Source: an uncultured Oleiphilaceae bacterium (GTDB lineage Bacteria > Pseudomonadota > Gammaproteobacteria > Pseudomonadales > Oleiphilaceae). From it: DNA of 64,000 nucleotides. The stretch spans positions 62,001-126,000 of the forward strand of contig CAJXUY010000007.1 in assembly GCA_913060665.1 (NCBI GenBank), read 5' to 3'. The notes below the pieces were generated by a model. It had not been told where the DNA came from. It made no database searches and saw nothing but the letters and a program-made list of their open reading frames with translations. Position 1 is the first letter of the stretch, and every line of letters starts with the position of its first letter. The translations under genes and the position numbers were made by a program. Below are positions 25,188 to 33,971 of the stretch, in pieces.

Positions 25188-27800
25188 ATGAAGTCTTTTT
25201 TCGGTCGTTTCTTTTTAGCTGTAACCCTATTCTTTGCAATAGCGCCAGCTTATTCGTTTGAGGTTTTAGATAACGCTCAACGTGTCTCCCTCGATGGTCA
25301 GCTCTCGTACTACGAGGATCCCACGGCTGCACTTTCACTTGATGAAGCTGTAACTCTTTATGAAAACGGAGGAATGACTAAAAATACAAATGGCATTCTT
25401 AATTTTGGTTTTAGTGATTCGGCGTTTTGGATTCGAGCATCATTTAAATTTTCCGATGTCTTAAATGCAGATGAAAACTGGATTGTGTCGTTGGACTACG
25501 CCCCATTGGAAAAGGTCGATCTATTTATTCTAGAAGAGGGGGAAATGCAGCATATTGTCTCGGGTACTAGCAAGCCGTTTGATGCTCGGCCTGTGTTGCA
25601 TAGAAACTTAATTTACCCAGTCAAAAATAACGGAGGGTCTGAGTATGAAGTGTGGCTTCGAGTTGAGTCCGATAGCTCTATTCAAGTTCCATTGAGCCTC
25701 TGGACCGCCAAGAAGTATTTTGAACACGAGACTTTCGGCTCTTATGGTTGGGGGATATTTTTTGGAATCTTGATGGCGCTGGGTTTATATAACTTATTTT
25801 TATTTGTTGCTGTAAAAGACCCCGCCTACCTATATTACGTGCTTTACCTTATAGGGTTGTCTGGCGTTGTATTGTTTTTGAATGGGCAGGGGGCGCAGTA
25901 TGTTTGGAAGCACAATGAAGGGTGGAATCAATATGCGCTGCTGACATTTACGTGCTTTTCCGTATTTTGGGCACTTCAATTCTCTCGAGCATTCCTTGAA
26001 ACCCGCAAGACTATACCTCGTTTTGATATGGTTATGTTGGGCCTAATGGGGCTAGTTGTTGTCTCTGCCATCATAGGGTTTATGGGGGGTGATATAAGCT
26101 TCCCTCGTTTGGCGGGAATGATTGCAGGATTGTTCACCATCGTTTTAATGGTCGCAGGGTTCAAAGTTCTTAAAAATGGTAACCCTATCGCACCATATTT
26201 CCTGATTGCATGGTCATTTTTCTTAGGCGGTATTCTGGTGTACTTGGCAAGTGTTTTCGGATTGTCTCCTACCAATTTTTTTACCGAAAGCGCTATTCAA
26301 CTTGGTTCTGCAGGCGAAGCCATTCTTCTTTCTCTTGGGTTGGCCAAGCGGATTAAGATAGAGCGAAAATTAAAATACGAAGCATTGGAGTCAAAGCATC
26401 ATACGATTCTTAAATGGCAGCGAGCGGAAAAAAAATTACTTGAGAGAGCGAGTTATGACTCTCTTACATCGCTCCCGAACAGTACTTTATTGTATAAGTG
26501 CATTGAAGAGCTAAAGGCTGAGCGTTCAGGTGCAGTAAAATCATTTGGGTTAGTGATTATTCATTTCAACCGTTTTCATGAGATCAACAAAACATTAGGT
26601 AAGCGAAACGGTGATCTGTTGTTGATTAGAGCTGCGGATCGCTTGGCTTATGAGGCAGGTAGAATTGACCATGTGTTGCCTGTTGATCGAACGGACGATT
26701 ATTTTCATTTTTTATCAGTGCTAGACGGTATTAATTTTGGCGTATTGGTTGAAATGAGTGTGGACATCAATGCCCCTCATTTTGTGGCTGAAAAACTATT
26801 AGAGGTTATGAAAAAGCCTATCGAACATGAGGGTTTGTTCATTGATATTGATGCTATTGCGGGGGTTTCGCTTTACCCTGTACACGGAGAGGAGCTCGAC
26901 TCATTAGCTCAGCATGCGACTATCGCGTTAGAGAACTCCAATAAGTCATCTCAAAAGATATCAACATACTCCCCGGAGTTGAACTATTACAGTACACGTC
27001 GTCTGTCGCTTATGGGGGACCTGTTAAAAGCGATTGAGTCAAATAGTCTTGATTTGTTCTTACAGCCTCAAGTAGATTTGTCTAGCTCTAATGTAATTGG
27101 TGCTGAAGCCTTAATAAGGTGGGAGCATGACCAGCATGGGTTTGTTCGGCCGGATGAATTTATACCTCTCGCCGAGCAGTCAGGACTTATCCGGCCGCTT
27201 ACCGCGTGGGTAATAGATAAAGTATTGCAATACGACAAAAACTTTCAGGCGAGAGACTATGATATTCAACTCTCTATCAATATCTCCGCCAAAAACATTG
27301 CAGAAGTCAACTTGGTTAAAAATACGCTCGATAAATTACTCGAATATGACGCCTCTCCCAAGCGAATCGTATTTGAAATGACCGAAACCACCATGATGGA
27401 TAACCCTGAAAAAGCGTTAAGTGTATTGAAGGACTTAAGCGATTTAGGGATACAGCTAAGTATTGATGACTTTGGTACTGGCTATTCATCTCTCTCTTAT
27501 TTGAATCAGTTGCCGGTTGATGAGTTAAAAATAGATCGTTCGTTTGTTACAGATATGATTCAAAGCCCACAAAACCAAAAAATCGTTGAAATGACGGTGA
27601 ACCTTGCTCATACCCTAGGTTTAAAGGTGGTGGCAGAAGGTATCGAAGATCGAGAGACAATGTTGCAGCTGCAAAAGCTCGGTTGTGATGTTGCGCAAGG
27701 CTACTTTATTGGGCGCCCAATGCCGGAGGAAGCATTTTTGAGTTGGCTCGAAAAGCACTCAAGTAGCAATGTAAAATCTATTGCTCGTTCCATCAAATAG
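25188..27800 (+). CDS. Membrane c-di-GMP phosphodiesterase: 7TMR-DISM sensor, degenerate GGDEF, EAL (paralogue)
   Basis: The 870-residue protein has a signal peptide (cleavage near APAYS/FE), a 7TMR-DISM extracellular domain, seven membrane segments (about 185-390), a degenerate GGDEF domain and an EAL domain. The GGDEF domain keeps SYDSLTSLPN and HFNRFHEINKTLG; the signature position reads LDGINFGVLVE, so no cyclase activity is expected. The EAL motifs are complete: EALIRWEH (Glu near 640), INIS, EMTE, DDFGTG, LKIDRSF, AEGIE and AQGYF. It is the paralogue of the protein at 948-3590 and is divergent from the PilZ fusion. Confidence 0.9.
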   Translation: MKSFFGRFFLAVTLFFAIAPAYSFEVLDNAQRVSLDGQLSYYEDPTAALSLDEAVTLYENGGMTKNTNGILNFGFSDSAFWIRASFKFSDVLNADENWIVSLDYAPLEKVDLFILEEGEMQHIVSGTSKPFDARPVLHRNLIYPVKNNGGSEYEVWLRVESDSSIQVPLSLWTAKKYFEHETFGSYGWGIFFGILMALGLYNLFLFVAVKDPAYLYYVLYLIGLSGVVLFLNGQGAQYVWKHNEGWNQYALLTFTCFSVFWALQFSRAFLETRKTIPRFDMVMLGLMGLVVVSAIIGFMGGDISFPRLAGMIAGLFTIVLMVAGFKVLKNGNPIAPYFLIAWSFFLGGILVYLASVFGLSPTNFFTESAIQLGSAGEAILLSLGLAKRIKIERKLKYEALESKHHTILKWQRAEKKLLERASYDSLTSLPNSTLLYKCIEELKAERSGAVKSFGLVIIHFNRFHEINKTLGKRNGDLLLIRAADRLAYEAGRIDHVLPVDRTDDYFHFLSVLDGINFGVLVEMSVDINAPHFVAEKLLEVMKKPIEHEGLFIDIDAIAGVSLYPVHGEELDSLAQHATIALENSNKSSQKISTYSPELNYYSTRRLSLMGDLLKAIESNSLDLFLQPQVDLSSSNVIGAEALIRWEHDQHGFVRPDEFIPLAEQSGLIRPLTAWVIDKVLQYDKNFQARDYDIQLSINISAKNIAEVNLVKNTLDKLLEYDASPKRIVFEMTETTMMDNPEKALSVLKDLSDLGIQLSIDDFGTGYSSLSYLNQLPVDELKIDRSFVTDMIQSPQNQKIVEMTVNLAHTLGLKVVAEGIEDRETMLQLQKLGCDVAQGYFIGRPMPEEAFLSWLEKHSSSNVKSIARSIK

Positions 27801-27869
27801 AATTTAACGTTCAGGTTAGTCTGAAATACATATATAACCCTTTCATCTGCTCGTTTTATATTGACGTAA

Positions 27870-27888
27870 CCGTATAATTTTTATACGG
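27870..27888. other. Short perfect inverted repeat after the phosphodiesterase gene
   Basis: CCGTATAA-TTT-TTATACGG, perfect 8-bp arms with a 3-base loop, 70 bases after the phosphodiesterase stop. There is no T-run, so it could be an operator or a weak terminator. Confidence 0.4.
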
Positions 27889-28092
27889 CCCTTCACATTT
27901 CTGAGTATTGGCTATACTTAAGCATAGCATCAGGAAATGAGACTCGAGTGTAGCCACTTCCCCCCAAGTATTCGTTAACATATCAGCAGTTATACTTTGC
28001 AGGTAATGATGGCTGCACAGGGTCGTGGGCTAAGAATTTGTAAGCTTAGGTCGCGCAAGAGTCTTGGTTAATATGAAGGAGTAGGTAAATAT

Positions 28093-28647
28093 ATGAGCGC
28101 TTCGACTACTAAAAAGAGCAATAAAAAAGATACAGAATTATCTCCGGATATTATGGACCCTCAAGCTCAATTGAGAGAGATTCAGCAACTGCTATTTGGC
28201 CAGCAGGTTGCGGAGGTGCGCCAAACGATTGAAACGTTAAGCAGTCACAACGAAAAGCAGTTTTTAGCAATGGATCAGCAGATTATTCAGTCGATCAAGG
28301 AACTCAAAACGCATTTGAGCGGTAAGCTGGATGATCTGTCAGCACATGTTGCCCAACTAAATGAAGCGTCTCAAAACCGAGATGCCCTTATTGAAGGTGA
28401 AGTCTCCTCGGTGCAGCAAGCGTTGGATACTTTTCAAAAGCAAACAATTGCCGCGCAAGACTCGTTGGAATCCCAGCTTTTTTCAGAGGCAGAGAAGCTT
28501 GCGGCTGATATGGAGGGTAAATATAAAGATGTTCTTGAGAAACTGGGTAATACATCGGGAGAGCTGTCTGACCGTAAGACAGATAGGAAGACCCTCGCCG
28601 ACCTGCTAGTTAATATGGCAAACAGTCTGGAAGGTGAACCTGGCTGA
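28093..28647 (+). CDS. Coiled-coil protein, first gene of the GTPase/OmpA/c-di-GMP operon
   Basis: The 184-residue soluble protein is largely alpha-helical with heptad-like spacing from about residue 20 to 150 and a Lys/Ser/Thr-rich N-terminus; it has no signal peptide or membrane helix. I do not recognise the family. ATG follows AAGGAGTAGGTAAAT. The next gene starts within the stop region (a GTG at 28634 overlaps it; the ATG at 28649 is one base after it). It probably acts as a cytoplasmic scaffold or adaptor for its operon partners. Confidence 0.8.
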   Translation: MSASTTKKSNKKDTELSPDIMDPQAQLREIQQLLFGQQVAEVRQTIETLSSHNEKQFLAMDQQIIQSIKELKTHLSGKLDDLSAHVAQLNEASQNRDALIEGEVSSVQQALDTFQKQTIAAQDSLESQLFSEAEKLAADMEGKYKDVLEKLGNTSGELSDRKTDRKTLADLLVNMANSLEGEPG

Positions 28648-28648
28648 T

Positions 28649-30646
28649 ATGTCACAAGCTGAAGGGAATGTGTCTATTGAAAATACAGATCAGAATAATG
28701 CTGAGAGCTCAGTCGGAGAGCTTGAGCCTGACAATAATTATTTAAGACTAAGACGGTTATTGTTGGGAGAGGACTACTCGTCTGCATTAAAGCGTTATAT
28801 CTCAAAAGAGGAAGAGGTAGAGCGCGTATCTGAAGCGCTCCCTAAAGCGGTTAAAAACACCAACCAAGCTGAGCTGGGAGGGGCTTTATCGCCTGTTGTA
28901 GATAAAGCTATCGAAAAATCCATTGAGCAAAACCCCACTCGTATTACTCATATATTGTTTCCTATAATGGGCCCTGCGATTCGAAAAGCTGTCGCGTCGG
29001 CGTTAGCCGAAATGGTTCAATCACTCAACACTCTGCTTGAGAAAAGCTTAACTTTAGGGTCTCTTAGCTGGCGTATACGCGCTTGGCGAGCGGGAATGCC
29101 TTATGCTCAATACGCGCTGTTACAGACGACTCAATATCGTGTAGAGCAGGTACTGCTGGTGCATCGAGAGACAGGGCTACTGTTAAATTCAGTGACAGCC
29201 CCCGAAGTTCATACACAAGACCCTGAGCTGGTCTCTAGTATGTTGACGGCTATTGGTGACTTTGTATCAGATTCTTTTTCTGCCGGTGATGAAACACTTG
29301 AGCGGGTTCGTTTAGGGGAGCTTGAAATTCACCTTAATATGGGACCTCATGCGATTTTGGCGATTGCTGTGAGAGGTTCTGCGTCTGATGAATTAGCCCT
29401 AAAATCGATGACCACCATAGAGACGATTCATGCTCGTTTTGGCCATCAGTTAAATCAGTTTGAGGGTGATAGAGCGCCGTTTGACGAGACAACGCCAACG
29501 TTGTCTGAATGCCTATTGTCACAAAAACTTGAGTCAGATGAAAAACGTAAACCATGGATGGCGGTCTTACTTTTACTGATAGGGGGAGGGTATGGTGTTT
29601 TTAGTGGCATTGAAAGTCGCCAAATAGAGCAGCAGTATATTGCGTTAGAAAAACTTGTAAATGATGAACCAGGATACCTAGTGTTATCCGCTGACTCTAC
29701 AGGCGAAACGCTTAATATTAAAGCGTTGCGCAGCCCCGAGTCTCGCACGACTGACCTTCTGACTGCTGAACTGCTAGCGCATTCTGAAATGCTGGCTCGT
29801 GCGGGATGGTCAATAAATAGCGCTGTTGTGACGGTTATAGAGGATACAGTTGTACATATGGGGCCCGCGCCTACGGTCTTTGTTCAACCTGTTGAAGAAA
29901 TGCCGAGGAGGCCTGTTGTTAATGTTGAGGCCGTTACCAAGGCGTTACTCATTGAAGGGGAGCGGGTAACGATTATTGCTCAAGGTGGGCATTTAAGTGT
30001 AACAGGTGAAGTCAGTGAGGCAACACGTCAGCGCCTTGTTGAAGACCAAACACTCAAACAAACTTATGATGATATCGACTTCTCTGGTTTAATGATTAGC
30101 GATATCTCTTCTGCCCTAGATAGGCTTAAAGAGTTGGTAGATCGTCTTCATAATACTGTTTTTTATTTTGAGCCCAACGAGTCAAGATTGTCTGGAGATG
30201 AATTATTAAAAATTCCTTCAGTTGTAAAAACAATTGAGGCGTTAGAGAAACAAGCTTCAATTATCGGGGTTAGAGATTTGCAGATCATTGTGATGGGGTT
30301 TGCCGATAGTACCGGTTCTTTATTTGCAAACAGCACCGTGAGCCAGCAAAGAGCAGATGGAATTAGATCAATGCTCACAGAAAGCGCAGTGTCGGCAGAT
30401 ATTATGGTGGCGTGGGGGGCAGGGAATATTGATTTGGATAACATTTCTGATAAGGCTCAGCGCAGGGTTACACTTCAGGTACTATACTCTGGGGATGCAT
30501 CAAACTCTGAATCTGTACTAAACTCAGAACAAGCACCTAACGTTGAACCAATGTCAGATGCAGCGCAAACGCTAAATTCAGAGCCGCCTGCAGAGAAGGT
30601 AAATGATATGGACGTCGATCCAGGAGATTCATGGTGGGTAAAGTAA
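28649..30646 (+). CDS. Inner-membrane protein with large cytoplasmic domain and periplasmic OmpA-type peptidoglycan-binding domain
   Basis: I chose the ATG at 28649 (665 residues), with AAGGTG 12 bases upstream; a GTG at 28634 is the alternative. About 300 cytoplasmic residues precede one membrane helix (WMAVLLLLIGGGYGVF), then about 200 periplasmic residues including a BON-like segment (LSVTGEVSEATRQRL) and a C-terminal OmpA domain (VFYFEPNESRL ... VMGFADSTG ... SQQRADGI). The cytoplasmic part contains VEQVLLVHRETGLLL, SSMLTAIGDFVSDSF and ILAIAVRG, which look like a Roadblock/longin-type fold; this is inference. The GTPase gene overlaps its 3' end by 16 bases. Confidence 0.82.
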   Translation: MSQAEGNVSIENTDQNNAESSVGELEPDNNYLRLRRLLLGEDYSSALKRYISKEEEVERVSEALPKAVKNTNQAELGGALSPVVDKAIEKSIEQNPTRITHILFPIMGPAIRKAVASALAEMVQSLNTLLEKSLTLGSLSWRIRAWRAGMPYAQYALLQTTQYRVEQVLLVHRETGLLLNSVTAPEVHTQDPELVSSMLTAIGDFVSDSFSAGDETLERVRLGELEIHLNMGPHAILAIAVRGSASDELALKSMTTIETIHARFGHQLNQFEGDRAPFDETTPTLSECLLSQKLESDEKRKPWMAVLLLLIGGGYGVFSGIESRQIEQQYIALEKLVNDEPGYLVLSADSTGETLNIKALRSPESRTTDLLTAELLAHSEMLARAGWSINSAVVTVIEDTVVHMGPAPTVFVQPVEEMPRRPVVNVEAVTKALLIEGERVTIIAQGGHLSVTGEVSEATRQRLVEDQTLKQTYDDIDFSGLMISDISSALDRLKELVDRLHNTVFYFEPNESRLSGDELLKIPSVVKTIEALEKQASIIGVRDLQIIVMGFADSTGSLFANSTVSQQRADGIRSMLTESAVSADIMVAWGAGNIDLDNISDKAQRRVTLQVLYSGDASNSESVLNSEQAPNVEPMSDAAQTLNSEPPAEKVNDMDVDPGDSWWVK

Positions 30647-31161
30647 TCGCCAAAAAGGTGTGTATGGTTGGCCCGTTTGCCGTTGGCAAAACAAGTTTGG
30701 TCCGTCGCTTTGTAGACAGTATTTTCAGTGACACTTATCTTACGACCATCGGTGTCAAAATATCTAAGAAGCCCGTAGCCGTTAACGGTGACCAAGTACA
30801 GTTAATGATTTGGGATATCGAAGGCGTAGATGTATTTACTGAACTTAAGCCTAGCTACCTGAGGGGTGCTTCCGGTGTCTTGTTGATATTGGATGGCACT
30901 CGCCCTAAAAGCGTCGAGATGGCGGCTGAATTATCTAACGTACTAGGAGAACAGTTGCCTGGTGTTCCCGTTGTTGGACTGCTGAATAAGTGCGATCTGA
31001 TGTATGAGTGGAAACTGGGTGAGTCAGACATAGAAGGGCTTGAGGCGTTAGGTATAAGCGTAATAAAAACAAGTGCTAAAACAGGGCGTAATGTTGAGTT
31101 GGCGTTTGAGTTGATGGTTAACAAAATGGGACTTGGATCAGGAGTGCCTGAGTCGCCATGA
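30631..31161 (+). CDS. Ras/Rab-like small GTPase
   Basis: The 176-residue protein is a single G domain: G1 GPFAVGKTS (14-22), G2 TTIG (38-41), G3 WDIEG (61-65), G4 NKCD (119-122) and G5 SAK (148-150). The residue after G3, where Ras has the catalytic Gln, is Val66, so intrinsic hydrolysis should be slow and a partner may supply GAP function. There is no membrane anchor or lipidation signal. AGGAG sits four bases before the ATG. It overlaps the OmpA-domain gene upstream by 16 bases and the GGDEF-EAL gene downstream by four (ATGA). Confidence 0.92.
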   Translation: MVGKVIAKKVCMVGPFAVGKTSLVRRFVDSIFSDTYLTTIGVKISKKPVAVNGDQVQLMIWDIEGVDVFTELKPSYLRGASGVLLILDGTRPKSVEMAAELSNVLGEQLPGVPVVGLLNKCDLMYEWKLGESDIEGLEALGISVIKTSAKTGRNVELAFELMVNKMGLGSGVPESP

Positions 31162-33344
31162 GCATACTGGAAGGTATTATTGAAGAACTGGGCGTAGCAG
31201 CCTTAGTAAAAGATGGTGCATACTTTCGGCTAGTTAATGCTCAGAGTGGTTGGTTTAGAGATCTTTTAGCGTCACTTTCTTGTCCCGTTCAGGAAGATGG
31301 CTCCATAGTTGATAGTGAGAGCTTATGTCATGCATTTCCGTTTATCGAAAACTTTTTGATAGATGCTGAGGCGGCTTGGGGTGAGTCAGGCGCCAAAACA
31401 GTGAGGTCGGGGATATGGACCGAAACAGACAAGTCAGGCTGTGAGCATCAGTTGGAAGCAAAGGCATGCAGTGTAAATGGTGTTCCTGTTTTACTGATAG
31501 AAAATCATACTACGACGTTCTCAGAACATCATGGGGTCTATCAAAAGGCCCGTGATATCGCGCTATTAAACGAAAAGCTAGTGTCTGAGCTTAATCAGCG
31601 GCAGCGAGAGTTACAGAGTGAGATCGAGCGTTATATTTTGCAGGAAGCCTCTATTAAAGGTGTTGCTGAAAGTGTTAAGGGTCATACTTCTGCGGTGATG
31701 ATTTGCCAGCCCAATGGTCAAATCGAAATGATCAATAAAGCCCTAATTGATATTTATCAGATGGATGATGTTGACCTCAAAAGGGTTTCGTTACTTGATC
31801 AATGGGTAAGTGAGGCAGAAGCACAGTATCCAGAGCTGAAACGAGTGATTGAAAACGGCTCATATTGGGAAGGTGAGTTTGAGAGCAAAAGTGGCAGTGG
31901 TGTTGATCGCTGGGTGCGCCTTACCATAGGGCCCGTCAAGGAGCAGGATGGACAGATCAGCCATTATGTGTGCGTCGCAAACGATATTAGTGAATTTAGA
32001 AGCCTGGATACCTCAAGCGGAAGTGACGGGGGGTATGATTTCACCACTCATTTGCCTAATCGGCGGCACTTTTGGCGGCATATTAACGCTGTTGCCGAAG
32101 GCGGATTGACAGGTGATTTCGGCCTTGGCTTGATGTATATAGACTTGGACTATTTTAAGCGCGTTAATGATGACCTAGGACATCAGGCAGGGGACTTTTT
32201 GTTGAGTGCGGTAGCGTCAAGAATCTCCCGCTCTGTTAAGCATCATGATTTTGTTGCTCATTTAGGAGGCGATGAGTTTGTTGTACTTGTTCGCTATATT
32301 GAAGAGGTTAGCCAGCTTGATATTGTGGCCGACCGGCTGTTGGAATCTATCCATGAGCCACTGTTCGTAAATGGGCAGTCAATTTCGATGTCTGCCAGTA
32401 TTGGCATAACCATTAATGTAGAGTCTAGTTTTGACCCCGCCTTGCTGGTAAGACAAGCTGACCTTGCTATGTATGCAGCCAAAGAGCTGGGTAAAGGGCA
32501 GTCACGTTTTTATGATCCTGCTATGGAGTGTAATATTCCGCATAAGTTACAGCGGGAAAGGGAACTTATAGATGCAATTGACCGACAAGAGTTTGTATTG
32601 CATTTGCAGCCACAAATTAGTATCTCCGGCGAAGAAGAGGTTAGAGTTGAAGCGCTGATTCGTTGGCAGCACCCCGATCATGGTTTGCTTCCACCTGCTG
32701 ATTTTATTGGAATAGCTGAAGAGTCGGGATTGATAATCCCTATGGGCAGTTGGGTATTACGACAAGCGTGCGGGATTGGGGCTGACCTACTGAGTGAGAG
32801 TAAGAAAATATGTATAGCGGTTAATATTTCTGCGAAGCAATTGAGACATCCAGATTTCTATAAAACGTTGACTAACATCCTTTCTGAGACCAGTTTTCCT
32901 GCGTCTCAACTAGAGTTAGAAATTACCGAGAGTTGTTTTTTAGAAGACTTAAATGCAGTGATTTTGCTTATCGAAAAAATTCGTAAGCTTGGCGTTACCA
33001 TTGCGTTGGATGATTTTGGTACGGGTTTCTCGTCACTAAATTATTTGCGCCAGCTCCCCGTGGACTATCTAAAAATAGATCGCTCGTTTATTCAGGGGCT
33101 GGAAATAGACCGGGAAAGCCAAGCGATCACCTCTTCAGTTATTAGTTTAGCGAGTGAGCTCAATATCGATGTTATTGCTGAAGGTGTAGAGACTGAGGCG
33201 CAGTTTGATTTTTTGCGATGCCGTCAGGTCAATTTTGTTCAGGGTTTCTTATTTTACCGGCCATTGTCGCTGAGTGCATTGCTTAAGTCTTACGGTCAAA
33301 TTAAACTTCTAAATGATGAAAATAAGTTTAATAAACCGCAGTAG
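31158..33344 (+). CDS. Cytoplasmic PAS-GGDEF-EAL c-di-GMP enzyme
   Basis: The 728-residue protein has an N-terminal region without a recognised domain (about 1-130), a coiled coil (about 135-165), a PAS domain (about 170-285), GGDEF (about 295-460) and EAL (about 480-720). Both catalytic signatures are intact: LGGDEF near 370 and EALIRW near 498, with VNIS, EITE, DDFGTG, LKIDRSF and AEGVE. The GGDEF inhibitory-site position reads KHHD instead of RxxD, so product feedback is probably lost. There are no membrane segments. Four-base overlap with the GTPase gene suggests coupled translation and a shared pathway. Confidence 0.92.
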   Translation: MSILEGIIEELGVAALVKDGAYFRLVNAQSGWFRDLLASLSCPVQEDGSIVDSESLCHAFPFIENFLIDAEAAWGESGAKTVRSGIWTETDKSGCEHQLEAKACSVNGVPVLLIENHTTTFSEHHGVYQKARDIALLNEKLVSELNQRQRELQSEIERYILQEASIKGVAESVKGHTSAVMICQPNGQIEMINKALIDIYQMDDVDLKRVSLLDQWVSEAEAQYPELKRVIENGSYWEGEFESKSGSGVDRWVRLTIGPVKEQDGQISHYVCVANDISEFRSLDTSSGSDGGYDFTTHLPNRRHFWRHINAVAEGGLTGDFGLGLMYIDLDYFKRVNDDLGHQAGDFLLSAVASRISRSVKHHDFVAHLGGDEFVVLVRYIEEVSQLDIVADRLLESIHEPLFVNGQSISMSASIGITINVESSFDPALLVRQADLAMYAAKELGKGQSRFYDPAMECNIPHKLQRERELIDAIDRQEFVLHLQPQISISGEEEVRVEALIRWQHPDHGLLPPADFIGIAEESGLIIPMGSWVLRQACGIGADLLSESKKICIAVNISAKQLRHPDFYKTLTNILSETSFPASQLELEITESCFLEDLNAVILLIEKIRKLGVTIALDDFGTGFSSLNYLRQLPVDYLKIDRSFIQGLEIDRESQAITSSVISLASELNIDVIAEGVETEAQFDFLRCRQVNFVQGFLFYRPLSLSALLKSYGQIKLLNDENKFNKPQ

Positions 33345-33373
33345 AAAAGGCATCACCCGTTAATGCTGGCTAC

Positions 33374-33622
33374 TCAAAATGAGGTCGGTTGTTCTATTTC
33401 GTAAATAGCGTCACTAATCGTATCTAGCTTGCTTTCGAGCACAGTTTGAGCGTCATGTAGGCCTCGATTGTAGTAAAACGCACCAACCTCTTTTGCAAAA
33501 AAATCTAATAGAAAATCCGCGTCAAATTGACCAATTTCATGATCTAGTTGATCCTCGAAATAGCGTTGAATTTTACCAATTAGTATATTTTTTTCGTCAA
33601 TTGAAAATTTTATTTCTGGCAT
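33374..33622 (-). CDS. DUF2164-family small protein
   Basis: The 82-residue protein (from the ATG at 33622, MPEIKFSIDEKN) matches DUF2164 in length and pattern: an N-terminal KIQRYFEDQLDHEIG helix, LLDFFAKEVGAFYYNRGLHDA and an acidic end. A TTG start at 33640 would add six residues, but AAGAG precedes the later ATG. Function is unknown. It is 14 bases after the 56-codon gene upstream and is probably co-transcribed with it. Confidence 0.85.
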   Translation of the reverse strand: MPEIKFSIDEKNILIGKIQRYFEDQLDHEIGQFDADFLLDFFAKEVGAFYYNRGLHDAQTVLESKLDTISDAIYEIEQPTSF

Positions 33623-33636
33623 GGGAGCAGCTCTTA

Positions 33637-33807
33637 TCAATCTTTTTTATCAATGCTAATTTCTATTTGTTTAGTATTTCCTGCAAACCACTTTTGAACG
33701 TATAGAGAGCCTATGATGGGGGCCGTTCCTTCTGCTGGGGCCTCTTTGTAGCGGACACTGTTCTTGGTTTCTTTTTCATATTCAAATTTCACGATCATTT
33801 TTGACAT
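33637..33807 (-). CDS. Small protein of 56 residues, unknown function
   Basis: The frame encodes MSKMIVKFEYEKETKN through to a Lys/Asp-rich end, with no membrane segment. AAGGGA lies about six bases before the ATG, and the stop is 14 bases before the DUF2164 start, a normal operon spacing. Strand-like, charged composition suggests a small beta-rich fold (VKFEYEKE, IIGSLYVQKWF, IEISIDKK). I do not recognise a family. Confidence 0.7.
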   Translation of the reverse strand: MSKMIVKFEYEKETKNSVRYKEAPAEGTAPIIGSLYVQKWFAGNTKQIEISIDKKD

Positions 33808-33971
33808 GCCGTTCCCTTTACGTGGTCGTAATATAGATGGTTATGTGTTTAAACGAACAGAATAACAGGAACTGTATAGGATGCCTAAGTGCTAAATGGC
33901 TGTCGACTTTCAGATATCGTCTATACTGTTTTAAGAGTTGTAATGCCGATAAAATTAAGGAGAAGGTCTGT

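Noticed and set aside
33837-33971. N-terminal extension of the DHH protein by 45 codons
   Set aside because: GGAGAAGG precedes the ATG at 33972 and the family match begins there.
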